DNA from: a bacterium
Lineage (GTDB): Bacteria > Bacteroidota > Ignavibacteria > Kapaibacteriales > UBA7675
Reading direction: 5' to 3'
Assembly: GCA_030430495.1 (NCBI GenBank)
Contig: JAUIKM010000007.1
Coordinates: forward strand, 1-64,000
Length of the DNA: 64,000 nt
Shown: piece after piece, positions 63,207-64,000 of the stretch
Layout of the letters: each line of letters begins with the position of its first letter
Position numbering within the stretch: the stretch's first letter is position 1
Notes under the pieces: generated by a model
Seen by the model: the letters and a program-made list of their open reading frames with translations, nothing else
What the model was told of the DNA's origin: nothing
Database searches by the model: none
Position numbers and translations under genes: made by a program

Positions 63207-63214
63207 TAACTTTG
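63207..63214 (+). promoter_or_regulatory. Candidate Bacteroidota-type -7 element (TAACTTTG)
   Basis: TAACTTTG fits TAnnTTTG and lies 31 bases before the STAS gene start in an AT-rich gap. A clear -33 TTG is not visible at the expected distance. AAGGGACC supplies the ribosome-binding site. Confidence 0.4.
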
Positions 63215-63244
63215 TAGCTTCAAAACACATCGCAAGGGACCTTA

Positions 63245-63595
63245 ATGTTTGACCAGATCAAATCCGAAGACTGTGGAGATTATACGCTCTTCACGCTTCG
63301 TGGCCAGTTTATCGGCGGCGACGAAACTGACAGGCTTCGCCAGCTTTTGAGCGGTGTGGCCGAACAACAAGACAACATTGCGATTGTCGATCTCGCCAAC
63401 GTTACCTACATCAACTCGACCGCATTGGGTGTGCTTATCTCCGCACATGCGCGCTTCACAAAACGCAACGGGCGCGTCGTTCTCTGTAATATCAGCGACA
63501 ACATTGAGAACATCTTCATTATCACAAAGCTGACGCTGGTATTCGAGATTTACGACACGGTCGATGAAGCCAAGAGCAAAATTTCCGAATCATAA
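63245..63595 (+). CDS. STAS-domain protein, anti-sigma-factor antagonist type
   Basis: A 116-residue single STAS domain. The phosphorylatable serine motif is in DLANVTYINSTALGVLISAH (about 56-75), preceded by FTLRGQFIGGDETDRLRQLL. Proteins of this SpoIIAA type are switched by an RsbW-like kinase and a PP2C phosphatase, and release a sigma factor or steer another partner. No kinase or phosphatase gene is adjacent. The next gene, a MotA/TolQ/ExbB-type channel subunit, starts 28 bases later and is probably co-transcribed. Confidence 0.9.
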   Translation: MFDQIKSEDCGDYTLFTLRGQFIGGDETDRLRQLLSGVAEQQDNIAIVDLANVTYINSTALGVLISAHARFTKRNGRVVLCNISDNIENIFIITKLTLVFEIYDTVDEAKSKISES

Positions 63596-63623
63596 ACTTT
63601 CAATCTATCTGGAGTCAGTTTCC

Positions 63624-64000
63624 ATGAAGAACGCTTTTAACGCGATCGTCATTATCCTTGCGCTGGTATTGTCGTATTTGTTTTTTGAGTTTGTGATGGG
63701 CAATCCTGGCAACTTTGAAGACCCGGATGTCAGGCACCTTCCGATTCAGGGCAATATCATGGGCATGATTTACACGGGCGGTCCGCTCGTATCGCTCCTG
63801 ATCGCCTTCATCCTCATTGCGACGACATTTATCATCGAGCGTGCTTTTTCGATCAGCAAAGCGCGCGGTAAAGGCAAACTGGAAACCTTCATCAAAAATA
63901 TCTCGCAGCAGCTGAGCAAGGGCGACATCGACGGTGCGCTCAAGTCTTGCCACACCCAGCGCGGCAGCATGGCGAACATCATTCGCGCCGGCCTTGAGAC
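63624..64000 (+). CDS. MotA/TolQ/ExbB-family proton channel subunit, 5' part
   Basis: The gene runs off the right edge; 125 codons are visible. GGAG lies nine bases before the ATG. It has an N-terminal membrane helix (AIVIILALVLSYLFFEFV), a short external stretch (GNPGNFEDPDVRHLP), then IYTGGPLVSLLIAFILIATT leading into FIIERAFSISKARGKGKLET, the usual first helix and cytoplasmic start of ExbB/TolQ proteins. Residues after it (DIDGALKSCHTQRGSMANII) match the family's cytoplasmic helices. The N-terminal extra helix is common in Bacteroidota-group members that work with TonB. Confidence 0.85.
   Translation, partial: MKNAFNAIVIILALVLSYLFFEFVMGNPGNFEDPDVRHLPIQGNIMGMIYTGGPLVSLLIAFILIATTFIIERAFSISKARGKGKLETFIKNISQQLSKGDIDGALKSCHTQRGSMANIIRAGLE

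Noticed and set aside
1-64000. tRNA, rRNA, riboswitch or intact transposase genes
   Set aside because: I looked for T-loop GTTCGAATCC-like segments, conserved rRNA stretches and DDE-type transposase motifs and saw none; small structured RNAs cannot be excluded by eye.

Overview
The window looks like chromosomal DNA of a GC-rich, Gram-negative member of the Bacteroidota/Chlorobiota (FCB) group; an Ignavibacteria- or Kapabacteria-like lineage is my best guess from gene content alone. Reasons: type IX secretion (T9SS) C-terminal sorting domains on three secreted proteins, a SusC/FecA-like TonB-dependent receptor with a carboxypeptidase-regulatory N-domain, LPS genes (kdsA, lptC), the classical menaquinone pathway, and two promoter candidates of the Bacteroidota TAnnTTTG type. 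No rRNA, tRNA, CRISPR array, intact insertion sequence or prophage was recognised.

Layout. 1-2.3 kb: a permease (TauE/SafE), a conserved hypothetical and a hotdog thioesterase that fits DHNA-CoA hydrolase. 2.5-16.9 kb: one tightly packed plus-strand array encoding all seven shikimate steps from DAHP synthase to chorismate (aroF, aroB, fused aroDE, aroA, aroK, aroC), running by 4-base overlaps straight into the menaquinone genes menF, menD, menH, menB, menC, menE. Chorismate is thus made and consumed within one apparent transcription unit. 17.3-23.3 kb: a signalling cluster (multi-PAS histidine kinase, Rcp1-like receiver, hybrid kinase with a pseudo-receiver, receiver plus degenerate HD protein). 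23.4-27 kb: YbjQ-family protein, pdxJ, and a LytS/LytR-type kinase-regulator pair. 27-29.5 kb: TonB-dependent receptor.

30-47.8 kb is the accessory part and the most interesting one. It carries three copies of the same two-gene layout: a cytoplasmic TPR/coiled-coil/LuxR-HTH regulator followed, on the same strand, by a T9SS-exported protein built of beta-propeller repeats. Copy 1 (minus strand) has a 1837-residue protein with what reads as three seven-bladed propellers; copies 2 and 3 (plus strand, tandem) have ~578-residue paralogues, each with about seven propeller-like repeats. Copy 3 has a C9 homopolymer just after a sigma70-like promoter. A truncated acetyltransferase, long non-coding stretches and a pair of 53-bp dispersed repeats lie in the same region.

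48-49.9 kb: an overlapping ATPase/TOPRIM gene pair resembling split OLD-like anti-phage systems. 49.9-64 kb: housekeeping genes: ftsK, comB-like, kdsA-lptC-tpiA-pgsA-pgpA, HU (with a perfect 16-bp palindrome upstream and a terminator downstream), pyrB-carB, prmC, a STAS protein and the start of a MotA/TolQ/ExbB-family gene cut by the window edge.

Functional calls rest on reading motifs in the translations, without database searches; coordinates include stop codons, and starts were chosen from overlaps, ribosome-binding sites and family-typical N-termini.
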